From NCBI GenBank assembly GCA_036872755.1, contig JAVHNS010000002.1, positions 248,001 to 312,000 on the forward strand: a stretch of 64,000 bases of DNA, given 5' to 3'. Positions within the stretch are counted from its first letter, which is position 1, and each line of letters starts with the position of its first letter. This DNA comes from Orbilia blumenaviensis (Eukaryota > Ascomycota > Orbiliomycetes > Orbiliales > Orbiliaceae). Under the pieces are notes generated by a model that saw only the letters and a list, made by a program, of their open reading frames with translations, was not told where the DNA came from and searched no databases. Shown one piece after another: positions 21,719-31,931 of this stretch. The position numbers were made by a program, and so were the translations under genes.

Positions 21719-22985
21719 TCAGTTGAATCGATGATTGAATGTTGGGCCCGCATCAACGGTCCTGTAGATTTCGTCGACAGGACGATGGTGGATGTCGACG
21801 AGCGCCTTCATCATCGTTGGAACCAATTGTTTGATTTCTGCGAGAGTGAAAGCAACAGGAGCAGCAGCCGGACCATCCTCCGCTCCGTGGCTACCATCTA
21901 TGGTGGCAGGAGACTCACGGACTGCAATGGGTTCGAGAAGTCTCGCCCACGCCTCCAATCTGTTCCGAACCAAGGTAAACAGGGCCCTGGAATAGTTGAT
22001 CGCTTCACCATCAAGTTGCATGCAGCGTTTAGCCCGATCGGCGTACTCATTTCCCGCTTGGATTTCTCGAGCCTGGCGGTTGTTTTCATTGTTTCTATTA
22101 TAAAGTTGTAACTCGAGATACTGGATCACATTCTGCAGTTTCTCGATTGATATCTCTTCTTGTAAACGTGCGCTGGAGGGTTTATGAAAATATTTAATGT
22201 TAGTGGGCAACACAAATATAGCAGGGAGAGGATCCATAAAGGATTTGGTAACGAGATACATACTTTGCGGCCTGCTGAGGCCCAACCGGGGATAGGGAGA
22301 CACGACGATGGATAATGGAATTTCTTGGGGTAGTGACACTCTGGTGAGTTGCCAAAAGTGTACGTGCCGGAGGTAACGGTTCCTGCAGCTGCCTGGCAAT
22401 ATCTATCTCGCTGGCGCTTCCCACAAAAGGTCGCTTAGGCTGTTGCTGGACGGCTGGGGAGATCGAGTTTCTTCTTTTTCTTGTCTGGAGGATAGAAGAT
22501 TGGAAGATTGTATCCCGGGATGGTGGCGTGGTTTCTGCATCCAAGTCGTCATCGTGGATGCCGAATTCTCCCATGGATTCCTCGATGTCCTGTTGATCAC
22601 CGAGGTTCGAGGATAAACTCGGATCAATAGAATGGGACCCAGAAGCATACGAGCGCATCACAGCCTCTTCATCAAACTCATCATCATGTTGTCCGCCTTC
22701 ACATCGAAGTGCAGCTTGAGCGAGTTGAATGGGGAGGGTAGTCGAGAAAAGTTTTTGTGGTGGGAGACCAGCAGCTAGTGGCGTAACAGAAGTGTTCCCA
22801 TCTCCATCGTTTTGCTCTTGCTGAGGAGGGTGAACTGTGACCCGAGGCTCCAGAGTCTGAACCTCACCAGGCGGATTTCCAGGAGCCTTGGCTGCCCCCT
22901 GAACAGAAACCAAGTGGCTTTGATTGAGAGTCGAGGAAGTGGGGTTAGAGGCGGCAAGAGGGGCTTTTGGGGAAAGCGAGGCCAT
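21719..22985 (-). CDS. Disordered/coiled-coil protein of unknown function
   Basis: Two exons (22985-22264 and 22172-21719) encode 391 residues; the intron has GTATGT and CTCCAG ends and the phase fits. Residues 1-240 are mostly disordered, rich in Pro, Gln and Ser, with an acidic block (EFDEEAVMRSY, DDDLDAETT) and a basic stretch resembling a nuclear localisation signal (QTRKRRNS, QQPKRPF). From about residue 243 a helical segment begins (RLQEEISIEKLQNVIQYLEL), continuing with Gln/Asn/Arg-rich heptads. A second helical unit follows (YSRALFTLVRNRLEAWARLL). The end (FTLAEIKQLVPTMMKALVDI) is also helical. No enzyme motif is seen. A nuclear regulatory or structural protein is the best guess. The family is not recognised. 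Confidence 0.75.
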
Positions 22986-25351
22986 GATGAATTGGGGTCA
23001 AAGGTCATAGGGGGTTGGAAACGAAAAACGGGTAAGAAAGCAGTAAGACAAGACGAAGCCAGGAGTGAAGCACGTATATATATATATCCCTATAGAATGT
23101 CCTGTTAATGGAACTGGCAAAAATGAAACAAAGCAGTTGAAAAGAGCTGGGGAGGGAGGAACAATGTGAATGATTTTGATGATGATATCGATAGAGCATG
23201 AAAGGATATAAATCTTTTGCGGAGAGGGTAATTAAGATGGAAGGAAGAATACGTTTAGGCATTTGAACTTGCCCTAGCCCTCATCCAATTGGGGGGCTAC
23301 GGAGACGTTGGAGCGAGGCATCGCCGGGGGAACATCCTGATGAGTGCTGCGGAGTGCTATCTCCATTGCCGCCCAGTTTCTGGGAATTGGGAAGCTACGC
23401 CCCCCAAATACCTGGCGAGGTAATACTATCTTTCTTGCGGGTAGTCTCGACTCGCGGGCAGGGTAACCCAACAGTTAGTAAGTAATCACCTAGGTATTCA
23501 GCCTTCAGACTTGCAGGTCGAGTGAGTAGGCATTCAGTAGGCCGTAGATTGAATACGCATACGTAAATATATACAGAGTTCTGTTAGTAAGCGTTAAAAT
23601 TTACTCCCATATAATGTACCTGGGTGCCTAGGTACCGTACGGGGTTTTGGCTAGCTTCTCAAGACGGTTTACAGAAAAAAGGGAACTTAAAATAGTATAA
23701 ATAACGACTTGAAAGACAATAAGACGGCATGCTTTTTTTAAAAATGTTTTATTATTCGAAAGCAGTCCTAGAAAAGTACCCAAACCCCCTACGGTAATGA
23801 CTTAAATACCCAGGTATATGTTTCCTGATACTCTACGTATAAAATGAGCGGAGCAACCTCTTGCAATGCGGGCTTCCTTGCCAGCCATGGTTTTTATACA
23901 CATTTATACATAGGTATATATCACAGTTGTGGTCAACAGCGTCTAGGACCGAGACTAGGTACCTAGGTAGGTATACAGGCAATTATACATATTTTTTGCA
24001 TTTCCGCAAAATACAACAAGATGATGTGTTGAGAGTTGGCCTACAGGCGCCTGGATTCAAGGTCGGCGTTGAGAAATGCTGCGACATGGGTCCAGATGGC
24101 ATGTTTTAATCAAGTCAGCCAGCCTCGGCAGGGTACCAGGCTGCAGACAGGCTGCAGACTGCATGTTTGTTCGACCTATATGGCTTGGGATATGACGAAC
24201 CAAACCAACAAATACTTTGGTGGAAACAAGGGATCGAAAACTTGGGTACCGAAAACTGGACAATACAACATTGTCGGGGAGCTGCGACGTTTGACCCAAA
24301 ACCCGCAGCCAACCCTGCCAAATTCCTCCTCTAGGCTGCCAAAAGCATTTTTGTCCACGGGTTCAATTGATATCGGATGTCGGCCAGACTTGTATTTCTG
24401 GAAGGTATGGTCAGTATCTAAGCAAGTGTGAGTATGTATTATTGTATGTCGCAATTTAGCCCGGCGACCGAACAATGCAAAGGTAGACATAATCTATCTC
24501 CGTATTTTCATCTAGTAGCATTTCAACCCCCTCCTGACGTTGCAATACATATTGCTAACACTCTTTGGAAGTATTTGCCCAATGGGTCAGACGCTGCAAG
24601 ACACCTCGATTAGTTATGCTTACAAGAGACATTTGAAGCAAAGACGACGCAGCGACCGAAACTGACAAAAAAAACCGCACCCGCGGCTGAACCGTCTACA
24701 AACATGCAGATACAGACACAGTCGGATATGCGGACAGTTATCAGCACGAGACAGCACTTTGAGTAAATTCAGCTGCACAGCACATGCACGCTGGAACGCA
24801 TGTGTTCTGAGGGATCAAAAAAAAGTGCACCAGGAAACCCCTTGGCGTTGCGGCTGAGGGCTGCCATTCAGAAATTGAAGACGCATCAAAACCGGAGTGG
24901 ATGCTGAGCCTAGTCTGCATTTGGTTCCTCCCTGGCTGATCGTGAAATGAAGCCCCACAAGGCCTCATATCGAACGGGCCCAGTCCCTGCCCTGCAAACG
25001 ACTGTCAACGAATGGGATTCTCCACACAAAGAAAGTCTATCTGGTGGAAACGGTGCTGTCGTCCTCATTACCCGAAAGAATTTTGATCAAAAATGCGGTT
25101 GGACCCATAATGCCATCGCTTTCCCCTTTCTCCCTTCGTCTCAATTTTTTTGTTCTTTTAGTCAAGCGCCCATCGTCCATTCGACAAGATTCCTTCCAAG
25201 TCTTCAACTCCGGTGTAACCGAGGACAAAGCAGGAATTAGTTAACCTTGGGATCCAACTTTCTCCCTCCTTATTCGCACTAATCCGACCTTCTTCTCTCG
25301 TTTGCGAAAAGTCGTCTACCAGGCTAAGGTAGACATATTTTCACCGTAGCC
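22986..25351. other. Long intergenic region without a supported gene
   Basis: About 2.4 kb. Open frames are short and unconvincing on both strands. It contains small AT microsatellites (near 23076-23090) and many copies of CTAGGTACCTAGG-like hexamers (for example 23955-23975), a motif family also common near 57.8-58.0 kb. The right end holds the pyrimidine-rich promoter and leader of the cell-surface protein gene. Confidence 0.5.
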
Positions 25352-26680
25352 ATGATTTCCTTAAGGCTTTGGCTAGTGTCTTTGCTGCTAGCGCTTCCCT
25401 TGTACACATATTCTCTGAACCACAAGCCGAACCGACCTGTAGAGGATGTCTTCCAGAAGCGCGACCTTGAGGAAGTAAAGCAGGATATTGAGAAACGACA
25501 ACAGATTGCCACCGACCCTGATGTTCTTGCCAGTGTCAGTTCAGTTCTTCTTTCTGTCTCCGAAGTTATCAGGTCCATTACCGAGAACCCCGAACTTTTC
25601 ACCGCCAATATCGATGAAATCGAGGCATCTCTTTCTTCAGTCATTCTTTCCGTCTCATCGGACCTATTCCCAATCCTAACTGACGACAACACTCCAACCC
25701 CGACCCCGACCCCGACCCCGACCCCTAGTTCTGATGATATTCCTTCCTCGACTCCTGTAGACTCGGAAAGTACGACCTCCGATCCGGAATCGCCAACAAC
25801 CTCTGATGAAGTGTCTACAACGCCACCTCCTGTTTCCACTGGAACCCCAGGTCAAGTTATCACTGACGGAACTAGGACTGGTACAGTCGGAGAAGATGGA
25901 ACAACTAGATTCTGTTCCGCATCTTCTTATTTATGCCCAGCTTCTGTGGAGTATGGCTGCTGTCGAGATGGATATGCCTGCGGTCTCACCGCCTGTACCC
26001 CATCTGGAGTCATAGATAACCCCAACCAACCCTCAAGAACCTTTGGCAGTTTTACAGCCACTGGAGACGGTTCTACTCCAACTGATGGCGCAACTTTCTC
26101 TTTCGACCCAGTCACCTCAAAGGGGGGATCCGCGACAACAGGTGGTGCTAACAGCAACAACAATAACAGCGATGATGGCGATAAAGGGCTGTCTGGGGCC
26201 GCCATCGGTGGCATTGTTGGTGGAGTTGTTGGTGGAATTGCTTTAATTGCTGCTGGTATTGTTTGGTTCTGCCTTTCTAAGCGCAAGCCCAAGGCAGATG
26301 TCGCCCCAACGGATGGACCAACCGAAGCATATACTGGCGGTCCAATCCCACCTCAACCACAGATGACCCAATATGCCCAACAGCAAGATCCAAGATACCA
26401 GTCCCCCCCACCACAGTCACAAACTCCTGCTGGGTTCTATCAGCCCCAAGGACAAGTACATGGTGGATATGCACCATACGGACAGAACGTTTCCGAACTC
26501 GGTGGCGCTGCTATGCCATATGGCCAGAAGGGTGCTGATCAGCCACAGGGTATTCAAGAAGCCCCGGCAAACCCGATGAGCAGCCCGCATTCTCCTCCAC
26601 CACACCAGGGCAACCAAGCACCCGGCGGCTACAACGGCTACAAGGGCCCGAGCGGTCCTGTTTACGAGCTCGGGAACTAA
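25352..26680 (+). CDS. Single-pass cell-surface protein with Cys-rich ectodomain
   Basis: Intronless gene for 442 residues with type I membrane architecture. A signal peptide (ISLRLWLVSLLLALPLY) is followed by a propeptide-like stretch with KR sites (DVFQKRDLEE, IEKRQQ). A hydrophobic helical region (about 55-110, rich in Ser/Val/Ile) and a Thr/Pro/Ser-rich mucin-like stalk with a TPTPTP repeat come next. Then follows a compact Cys motif (FCSASSYLCPASVEYGCC and GYACGLTAC), a Ser/Gly linker, and a single span (AAIGGIVGGVVGGIALIAAG and following) ending in a basic stop-transfer KRKPK. The cytoplasmic tail is Pro/Gln/Tyr-rich. This layout resembles fungal wall-stress sensors and Cys-rich membrane anchors, but it lacks a recognisable WSC domain. 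Function as a wall sensor or adhesin is inference. Confidence 0.85.
   Translation: MISLRLWLVSLLLALPLYTYSLNHKPNRPVEDVFQKRDLEEVKQDIEKRQQIATDPDVLASVSSVLLSVSEVIRSITENPELFTANIDEIEASLSSVILSVSSDLFPILTDDNTPTPTPTPTPTPSSDDIPSSTPVDSESTTSDPESPTTSDEVSTTPPPVSTGTPGQVITDGTRTGTVGEDGTTRFCSASSYLCPASVEYGCCRDGYACGLTACTPSGVIDNPNQPSRTFGSFTATGDGSTPTDGATFSFDPVTSKGGSATTGGANSNNNNSDDGDKGLSGAAIGGIVGGVVGGIALIAAGIVWFCLSKRKPKADVAPTDGPTEAYTGGPIPPQPQMTQYAQQQDPRYQSPPPQSQTPAGFYQPQGQVHGGYAPYGQNVSELGGAAMPYGQKGADQPQGIQEAPANPMSSPHSPPPHQGNQAPGGYNGYKGPSGPVYELGN
25692..25726. repeat. Hexanucleotide repeat coding for Thr-Pro
   Basis: A run of CCCCGA-type hexamers encodes alternating Thr-Pro inside the stalk of the surface protein. In-frame hexamer changes would lengthen or shorten the stalk without breaking the gene. 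Confidence 0.85.
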
Positions 26681-27149
26681 AGGGTTCACTTTTGAAAATA
26701 TGCAAATACCGGTACCTCTAAACATAATACCCAACACGAAAGGAAAAGCAGCAAGAGTCATGGGGAATTATTTAATCAATCTTGTCATTGTACCTTTATT
26801 TTCGCGGTGTTTCCTTACCTTCATATTTCTCCTTTTTATGATATATATTATTAGCATTTTCTGGTGTGCATGTTTGAATGTTTTGCTCTCTTTTCTCCCA
26901 TATTTTCTCGTTTTCTATTTTTGATGATTTCAGGTTTGATATTTCTATTCTCGTACTTACCCCGCATGCCTCAGCGTATGGTTTCTATATGACTTTTAGT
27001 ATCAAATATACCTTCGTATCTAAATATAGCTTTCTCGGACAAAATTTAAGTACGCTATGACCCATTTGTATCACTTGATCGGCATATTTGCATTCTTAAA
27101 CTATTTACACGAACCTCAAAAGATAGATATAATCGCACAATGAGTAAAT
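26681..27149. other. Convergent intergenic region
   Basis: T-rich spacer between the surface protein gene and the F-box-like gene. Short hydrophobic open frames arise from the T-rich composition and are not supported as genes. Confidence 0.55.
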
Positions 27150-27869
27150 CTAGTGAAAACGACGCTTGATTCTTTCCACAATGATAGCTCGGATCGAAAA
27201 ACTTTTCGGGGGACTCTGGCTAGACCTCTGGAGCCTCGATCGAATCGGAAGAGGGGGCCTCCACAAAAGTTGGATGCATAGTCGGGGAACCGCGGCGTGG
27301 ATGTCGTAATGCTGGACCGAGAGTGCGTCATGAACTATTTGCTCGATCCCGCCGATGTTGATATTCCCTTTCCCTCGAAGCTTTCCTCTCCATAAAAACA
27401 TTGTGTCTGGTTGGTATCCGTAAACTGTGACTCGTAGAAACTCAATTTTTGAGTCGGGGAGGAAGATACTGGTCGCGTTTTCTTCGCCCGGTGAGCAAGA
27501 CCTGAAATATCTGCCGATGAGGTCTTTGGCGGTATAATCGGGGACAAAGTCCTCAACGGGATACCTGAGGTTGTCGATATGCTCTTGCAGCATAACCCAT
27601 TTATCGCGAAAGTATCGTTCGAGAGCGGCAAATGGTGTGTAGTCATTAACCGTACGCCCCGGGAAATATAGAGAGTATTCCCACGTGAGGCTACGGATAG
27701 CCGGAGATTCCGAAATGAGCTTATTCCACGACTTTTTGACTAGTCTGCAAACTATGAGAGTATGCTTTCGAGACTCATTATCGCGACTTGCGTGGAATAT
27801 GAGGATCTGCTCGAGAAGCTCTGAGGTGTTAAAGGTTTTCGTCACAATGTCGACGTTCGTGGTAGCCAT
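27150..27869 (-). CDS. F-box-like protein
   Basis: Open frame of 239 residues, ATG to stop, without introns. The N-terminus (residues 12-55) fits the degenerate fungal F-box: FNTSELLEQILIFHA, then CRLVKKSWNKLISESPAIRS. Fungal F-box proteins recruit substrates to SCF ubiquitin ligases through Skp1, and the rest of the protein selects the target. Residues 60-190 contain Trp/Tyr/Phe-rich segments without repeats. From about residue 190 the sequence becomes Arg/Pro/Ser-rich and loses protein-like character, so the true C-terminus may be spliced differently or the gene may be a shortened copy. The substrate is unknown. Confidence 0.65.
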   Translation of the reverse strand: MATTNVDIVTKTFNTSELLEQILIFHASRDNESRKHTLIVCRLVKKSWNKLISESPAIRSLTWEYSLYFPGRTVNDYTPFAALERYFRDKWVMLQEHIDNLRYPVEDFVPDYTAKDLIGRYFRSCSPGEENATSIFLPDSKIEFLRVTVYGYQPDTMFLWRGKLRGKGNINIGGIEQIVHDALSVQHYDIHAAVPRLCIQLLWRPPLPIRSRLQRSSQSPPKSFSIRAIIVERIKRRFH

Positions 27870-28661
27870 TGCATGATGTCGAGATGAAGACTTGAGCCAG
27901 CTTGGCTATGAGGTACGCGTGGGTAAGGTAATGATGGCGATGAAAATATTCGTGATGATAGTGGTAGTTGTAGGACTGGTGGTAGTGATATTAGTGTCGA
28001 CGTGTCGTCGATACTGTTGTTGGCATTACACGGCGATGTTGCCCTGAACAGGTCTTTAATCTGGTATATAGTATTTTCACTACTTATACCTTCTACCTTA
28101 AAGAAATACCAAGTCAAAGATATATGTTTACTGGGCCTTTCCGATGGCTCCGAAAATTATATTTATCCCAGATCTTAACGTCGTATCAACCTGGGTTCGA
28201 ATCTAACCATGTCACTAACCCAGAATTTTAAAACTGTCCGAAATGCGTTGCACATTGTTGCATCTAAATTCGGTAATCAAGGTCCCAAAAAACCTAAAAA
28301 GGCTTGTGCTACCCCAAAACCTCGGGCCCAACGTCGTGTCGACCACGTTCTGTGCCACACCCACGCAGCTCTTAGCTATTGGTGGCCACACCCTCTTCCC
28401 TTCTAGAGATCCCCGGCCTGAAAATATAGTGCACTCTACATGGCCTGACTGGTATGTGCGGCTATACGAACCGTGGAGGGGATCAGACCCTGCACTAGCA
28501 CGAATGCATGCAATGCAATGGCTAATATTTCTAAATATATTTTACTCATATCGATAGCGGGACGAAATTTTGATTGCCGACCCGACCGCACATATATATT
28601 CATATTTATACTTACAACCTATATCATAATATAATATTATTATTCTAGCTCCATCTCCAAG
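27870..28661. other. Divergent intergenic region
   Basis: Promoter region shared by the F-box-like gene (minus) and the DHCR24-like gene (plus). A GGGTTCGAATC sequence near 28194 resembles a tRNA B box, but no matching A box or foldable cloverleaf is present. The last 100 bases before 28662 are AT-rich. Confidence 0.5.
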
Positions 28662-30284
28662 ATGATGAGCTCTTCCCTGGCACTGAGACACCGTGTCTTC
28701 GGGTCGGCCCGCAAATCTATCAGCCGAGGTGTCATCAGTGGCGGCGTGTGCATGAACTGCCGGCGCCTTCTCAGCAATCTGACATCCGCTCCCCAGCCTG
28801 CCCAAGACCGCCACAACAAGGCTGTCAAAACCATTTCGGGCGTCATACGCAATTTTTACAACCAGAAACAAACATTCCGAATCTCCCATGGCTCAACAAA
28901 TAGCACACGACAGACGGTGAAGAAAAACATTGTCAGCACCACAGATTTATCGAATGTTTTACACGTGGACAAAGAGTCTCGAACCGCGCTGGTTGAACCG
29001 AATGTTCCCATGGACCGACTTGTCGAGGCCACATTGAAACATGGTTTGATACCACCCGTGGTCATGGAATTTCCTGGCATCACGGTTGGTGGTGGTTACA
29101 ATGGAACATCCGGCGAATCCAGCTCCTTCAAACATGGGTTCTTTAATCATACCATAAACTCCCTTGAAATGGTTTTGGCGGACGGTGAAATCATAACTGC
29201 TTCACCCACGGAAAACTCGGACCTCTTTTGGGGTGGCGCTGGAGCGCTGGGGACACTGGGAGTGACTACATTGGTGAATCTGCAGCTTATTCCTGCATCC
29301 AAATACGTCGAAGCAACGTATCATCCAGTGTCTAGTGTGCGGCAGGCAACAGGAGCCGTTCAGTCTTTTACCAAGGATAATTCCTACGATTACGTCGATG
29401 GGATCCTCTACTCTCAAACCAGTGGCGCTATAGTCACTGGAAGAATGTCGAATGCCGTTTCCAATAACTCTATTCAGCGATTCAGCGACGCTAAAGACCC
29501 ATGGTTTTATCTCCATGTCAAGAAAATGCTGGAAAAGGCCCAAGGGGCCCCAGTAACCGAGGTAATACCGATCGCCGAATACCTCTTTAGGTACGACCGT
29601 GGTGGCTTTTGGGTCGGAAAGGCAGCGTTCGAGTATTTTGGGTTCCCGTTTAACTCTTTTACGCGATGGTGGCTTGATGACTTTCTACACACCAGGATGA
29701 TGTATAAGGCTTTACATGCAAGTGGGCAGTCAAAACGATATGTCGTACAAGACCTCGCGGTCCCTTACGACAAAGTCGAGGAGTTCGTCAAATATACTGA
29801 TAAAAAGTTTGGGATCTGGCCTTTGTGGCTATGCCCGCTCAAACAAAGTCCAGTACCGACAATTCATCCACATTCAATCACGAAAGGAACGGGCGAGCAG
29901 AAGGAGATGCTGAATGTCGGGGTTTGGGGTAACTGCCCCTCTCACCTGGACTTCATAAAAGCGAACAGGGATCTAGAAGCTAAACTGAAGGAACTTGGGG
30001 TGATGAAATGGTTATATGCACAGACATACTACAATGAGGAGGAGTTCTGGGAGATGTTTGATAAGAAGTGGTACGATTCACTTCGACAGAAATACCGCGC
30101 GACGGGCTTACCCACCGTGTACGACAAGGTTAAGATCGGGATTGAAAATATCAACACTCATGAGAAGGGCCTTGAGGAGAAGCTTCGGGAAACCTGGCCT
30201 CTTAGTGGCTTTTATGGAATCAAGAAAGCGATCGAAAGTGGGCATTATCTTGAAGCCAGAAAGTCAAAGTGGAAGGATTTCTGA
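28662..30284 (+). CDS. FAD-linked oxidoreductase, DHCR24/Dwarf1-like
   Basis: Single-exon gene of 540 residues related to Delta24-sterol reductases (vertebrate DHCR24, plant DWARF1/DIMINUTO) with an FAD_binding_4 (PF01565) domain. After a basic N-terminus of about 40 residues, the FAD-binding core includes ISHGSTNSTR, ALVEPNVPMDRLVEATLKHG, VVMEFPGITVGGGYNGTSGE and LFWGGAGALGTLG. The C-terminal half carries the family's W/Y-rich sequence (WPLWLCPLKQSP, LNVGVWGNCPS, YNEEEFWEMFDKKWYDSLR). DHCR24 enzymes saturate the sterol side-chain C24 double bond, and fungi use many sterol side-chain variants, so the actual substrate may differ. Two start codons occur in tandem (28662 and 28665). The N-terminus lacks an obvious long membrane span. 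Confidence 0.9.
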   Translation: MMSSSLALRHRVFGSARKSISRGVISGGVCMNCRRLLSNLTSAPQPAQDRHNKAVKTISGVIRNFYNQKQTFRISHGSTNSTRQTVKKNIVSTTDLSNVLHVDKESRTALVEPNVPMDRLVEATLKHGLIPPVVMEFPGITVGGGYNGTSGESSSFKHGFFNHTINSLEMVLADGEIITASPTENSDLFWGGAGALGTLGVTTLVNLQLIPASKYVEATYHPVSSVRQATGAVQSFTKDNSYDYVDGILYSQTSGAIVTGRMSNAVSNNSIQRFSDAKDPWFYLHVKKMLEKAQGAPVTEVIPIAEYLFRYDRGGFWVGKAAFEYFGFPFNSFTRWWLDDFLHTRMMYKALHASGQSKRYVVQDLAVPYDKVEEFVKYTDKKFGIWPLWLCPLKQSPVPTIHPHSITKGTGEQKEMLNVGVWGNCPSHLDFIKANRDLEAKLKELGVMKWLYAQTYYNEEEFWEMFDKKWYDSLRQKYRATGLPTVYDKVKIGIENINTHEKGLEEKLRETWPLSGFYGIKKAIESGHYLEARKSKWKDF

Positions 30285-30744
30285 TCCAGTATTCAAGTAT
30301 AATTATAGGCCCATATACGCCGCCGCTGTACATAATGGAAAATTAGATAATATTTAGACCTAAATAGACTCACAAACGCCATCCCCATAGTTGTCCTAAG
30401 AGTCCCCGCTTTCTACCACATATATGCAAATTAATAATATCCTGTGGCCTGCCCAATAAGGAAGGGCAAGGGGTTGTTGGAATATGCGCGTTGTTGTGTT
30501 GCGATGCATCACCAGATGGGATGAGGGCTGATGTCCGCGCGCAAATGTGACCACCCGCGCCAGCCTCCTCCAATTAATCTGCTTTCTTTCACCAGCTCTC
30601 AGTCCGTCATAGGCCCCTTCTAATTTCTATCTATAGCCCCCTTCACCGCGGTACCGTCTCACCATTCTAAAAAACCGTGAATCCGCTATCATCAGGGTTT
30701 TCTGTTTTGTATCCCGTTTTCCCTCTAAAACCGCATTCGTTAAA
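30285..30744. other. Intergenic region between two plus-strand genes
   Basis: Holds the 3' flank of the DHCR24-like gene and the promoter of the acidic nuclear protein. The stretch just upstream of 30745 is pyrimidine-rich, as usual for fungal leaders. No other feature is seen. Confidence 0.55.
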
Positions 30745-31344
30745 ATGGCGACAGTTACTGCGAAAGCCGCAGCACCCAAAATAGGTTCCGCGTCGGCTAT
30801 AAAGGACGTGCCTGACGGACCAAAAAACACCTCAAAGAACAAAAACGGCACCGCGGCCGCACATTCGTCAAAGAAGCGCAAGGCTAATGTTTCAGAAGAT
30901 GAAGACGAGGATGAGGAGGAAGAAGATTACAAACCTGCTAAAAAGCCATCTAAACCTACTCCGAAGAAACGGAAGGCCGCTACTCCCCCATCCGAAGACG
31001 AGATAACTGAGGAAGAGGAATCTGAAACGAATTTTGATGAGTCTGATTTCTCTGAGGAAGAGGTCAAGAAACCACAGAAAAGTGGAACCAAGACCCGTAG
31101 CCGTGCTTCCGCTGCCGCTGCGAAGAAAGAAACGATAAAGAAAGGCCCTCCACCTAAGCGCGCTGCTGCGACTGCCAGTGCCACCAAAATGCAACAGAAG
31201 AAAAAAAAGGATTCGGATGATTCAGATTCGGATGATGATGAATTTGATGAAGAATCCGAAGAGGAATTTGATGAATATGATGACGATGACGCGGAAAGCG
31301 CTTACACAGAGTCTGAGGCGTCTGGTTCGGAATACGGGGCTTGA
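30745..31344 (+). CDS. Acidic/lysine-rich nuclear protein
   Basis: Intronless 199-residue protein made of alternating basic and acidic blocks. Lys-rich motifs (SSKKRKAN, TPKKRKA, QQKKKKDS) look like nuclear localisation signals or DNA-contacting tails. Acidic blocks (EDEDEDEEEEDY, SDDSDSDDDEFDEESEEEFD) contain Ser-Asp/Glu sites typical of casein kinase 2. It has no globular domain, membrane span or signal peptide. Such composition is common in histone chaperones, chromatin assembly factors and ribosome-biogenesis proteins; none of their signature motifs is clear, so no family is assigned. The ATG at 30745 follows a good AAA context. Confidence 0.8.
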   Translation: MATVTAKAAAPKIGSASAIKDVPDGPKNTSKNKNGTAAAHSSKKRKANVSEDEDEDEEEEDYKPAKKPSKPTPKKRKAATPPSEDEITEEEESETNFDESDFSEEEVKKPQKSGTKTRSRASAAAAKKETIKKGPPPKRAAATASATKMQQKKKKDSDDSDSDDDEFDEESEEEFDEYDDDDAESAYTESEASGSEYGA

Positions 31345-31931
31345 AGGTGGGAGATTACATTTTATGTAGTTGGTGGGCATGTTTCTTGAGGATTTAATTA
31401 TCGTTTCTTTGGGTAAGAATATTATGGTATGAATGAGGTATGAGGCGTTTACGGTGGTGATTATTTGGCGCCTCTTTCTGTATCTTCGTTACTTCGCGCC
31501 CTGGTGCTTAAATAATGTCTTGTGCCGAATTTGTAACTAATGGTGACATTGTGTAATCTTAATAACATAAAGCTGGCCTTGGAAAGGCAATTCAGAAGCG
31601 TAGGAAACGTCACAAAAAGAAAAAGAAAGAAAGAAATGATAAGACCTCCCACGGCGCTAAGAAGCAGATGTCAAAACAGTGAATAAAATTCGGAAAATAA
31701 CGAAACTGAAACGACAGCCCGGCGGTCCATATGCTTGCTCCGAAAGACCTCTAAACAGAAAAGGAACGGGGTAGCGCAATCATTCAAATTCCGCTTCGCT
31801 CCGGAATCGACTAGTAGAAGTAAACATTAGTAGGGTATCTAAATAATTAGCATATCCATCATAGTGAACGGTAACGAAATTAAGGTTGTTCGTATTGCTG
31901 GACTTGTAATATTGCGGGCCGCCTAGAGCTA
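31345..31931. other. Convergent intergenic region
   Basis: 3' flanks of the acidic nuclear protein and the proline-rich protein. A purine-rich AAAGAAAAAGAAAGAAAG stretch lies near 31616-31635. No gene is seen. Confidence 0.6.

Noticed and set aside
28185..28215. GGTTCGAATC sequence resembling a tRNA B box
   Set aside because: No A box at the right distance, and the flanks do not pair as a T stem or acceptor stem.
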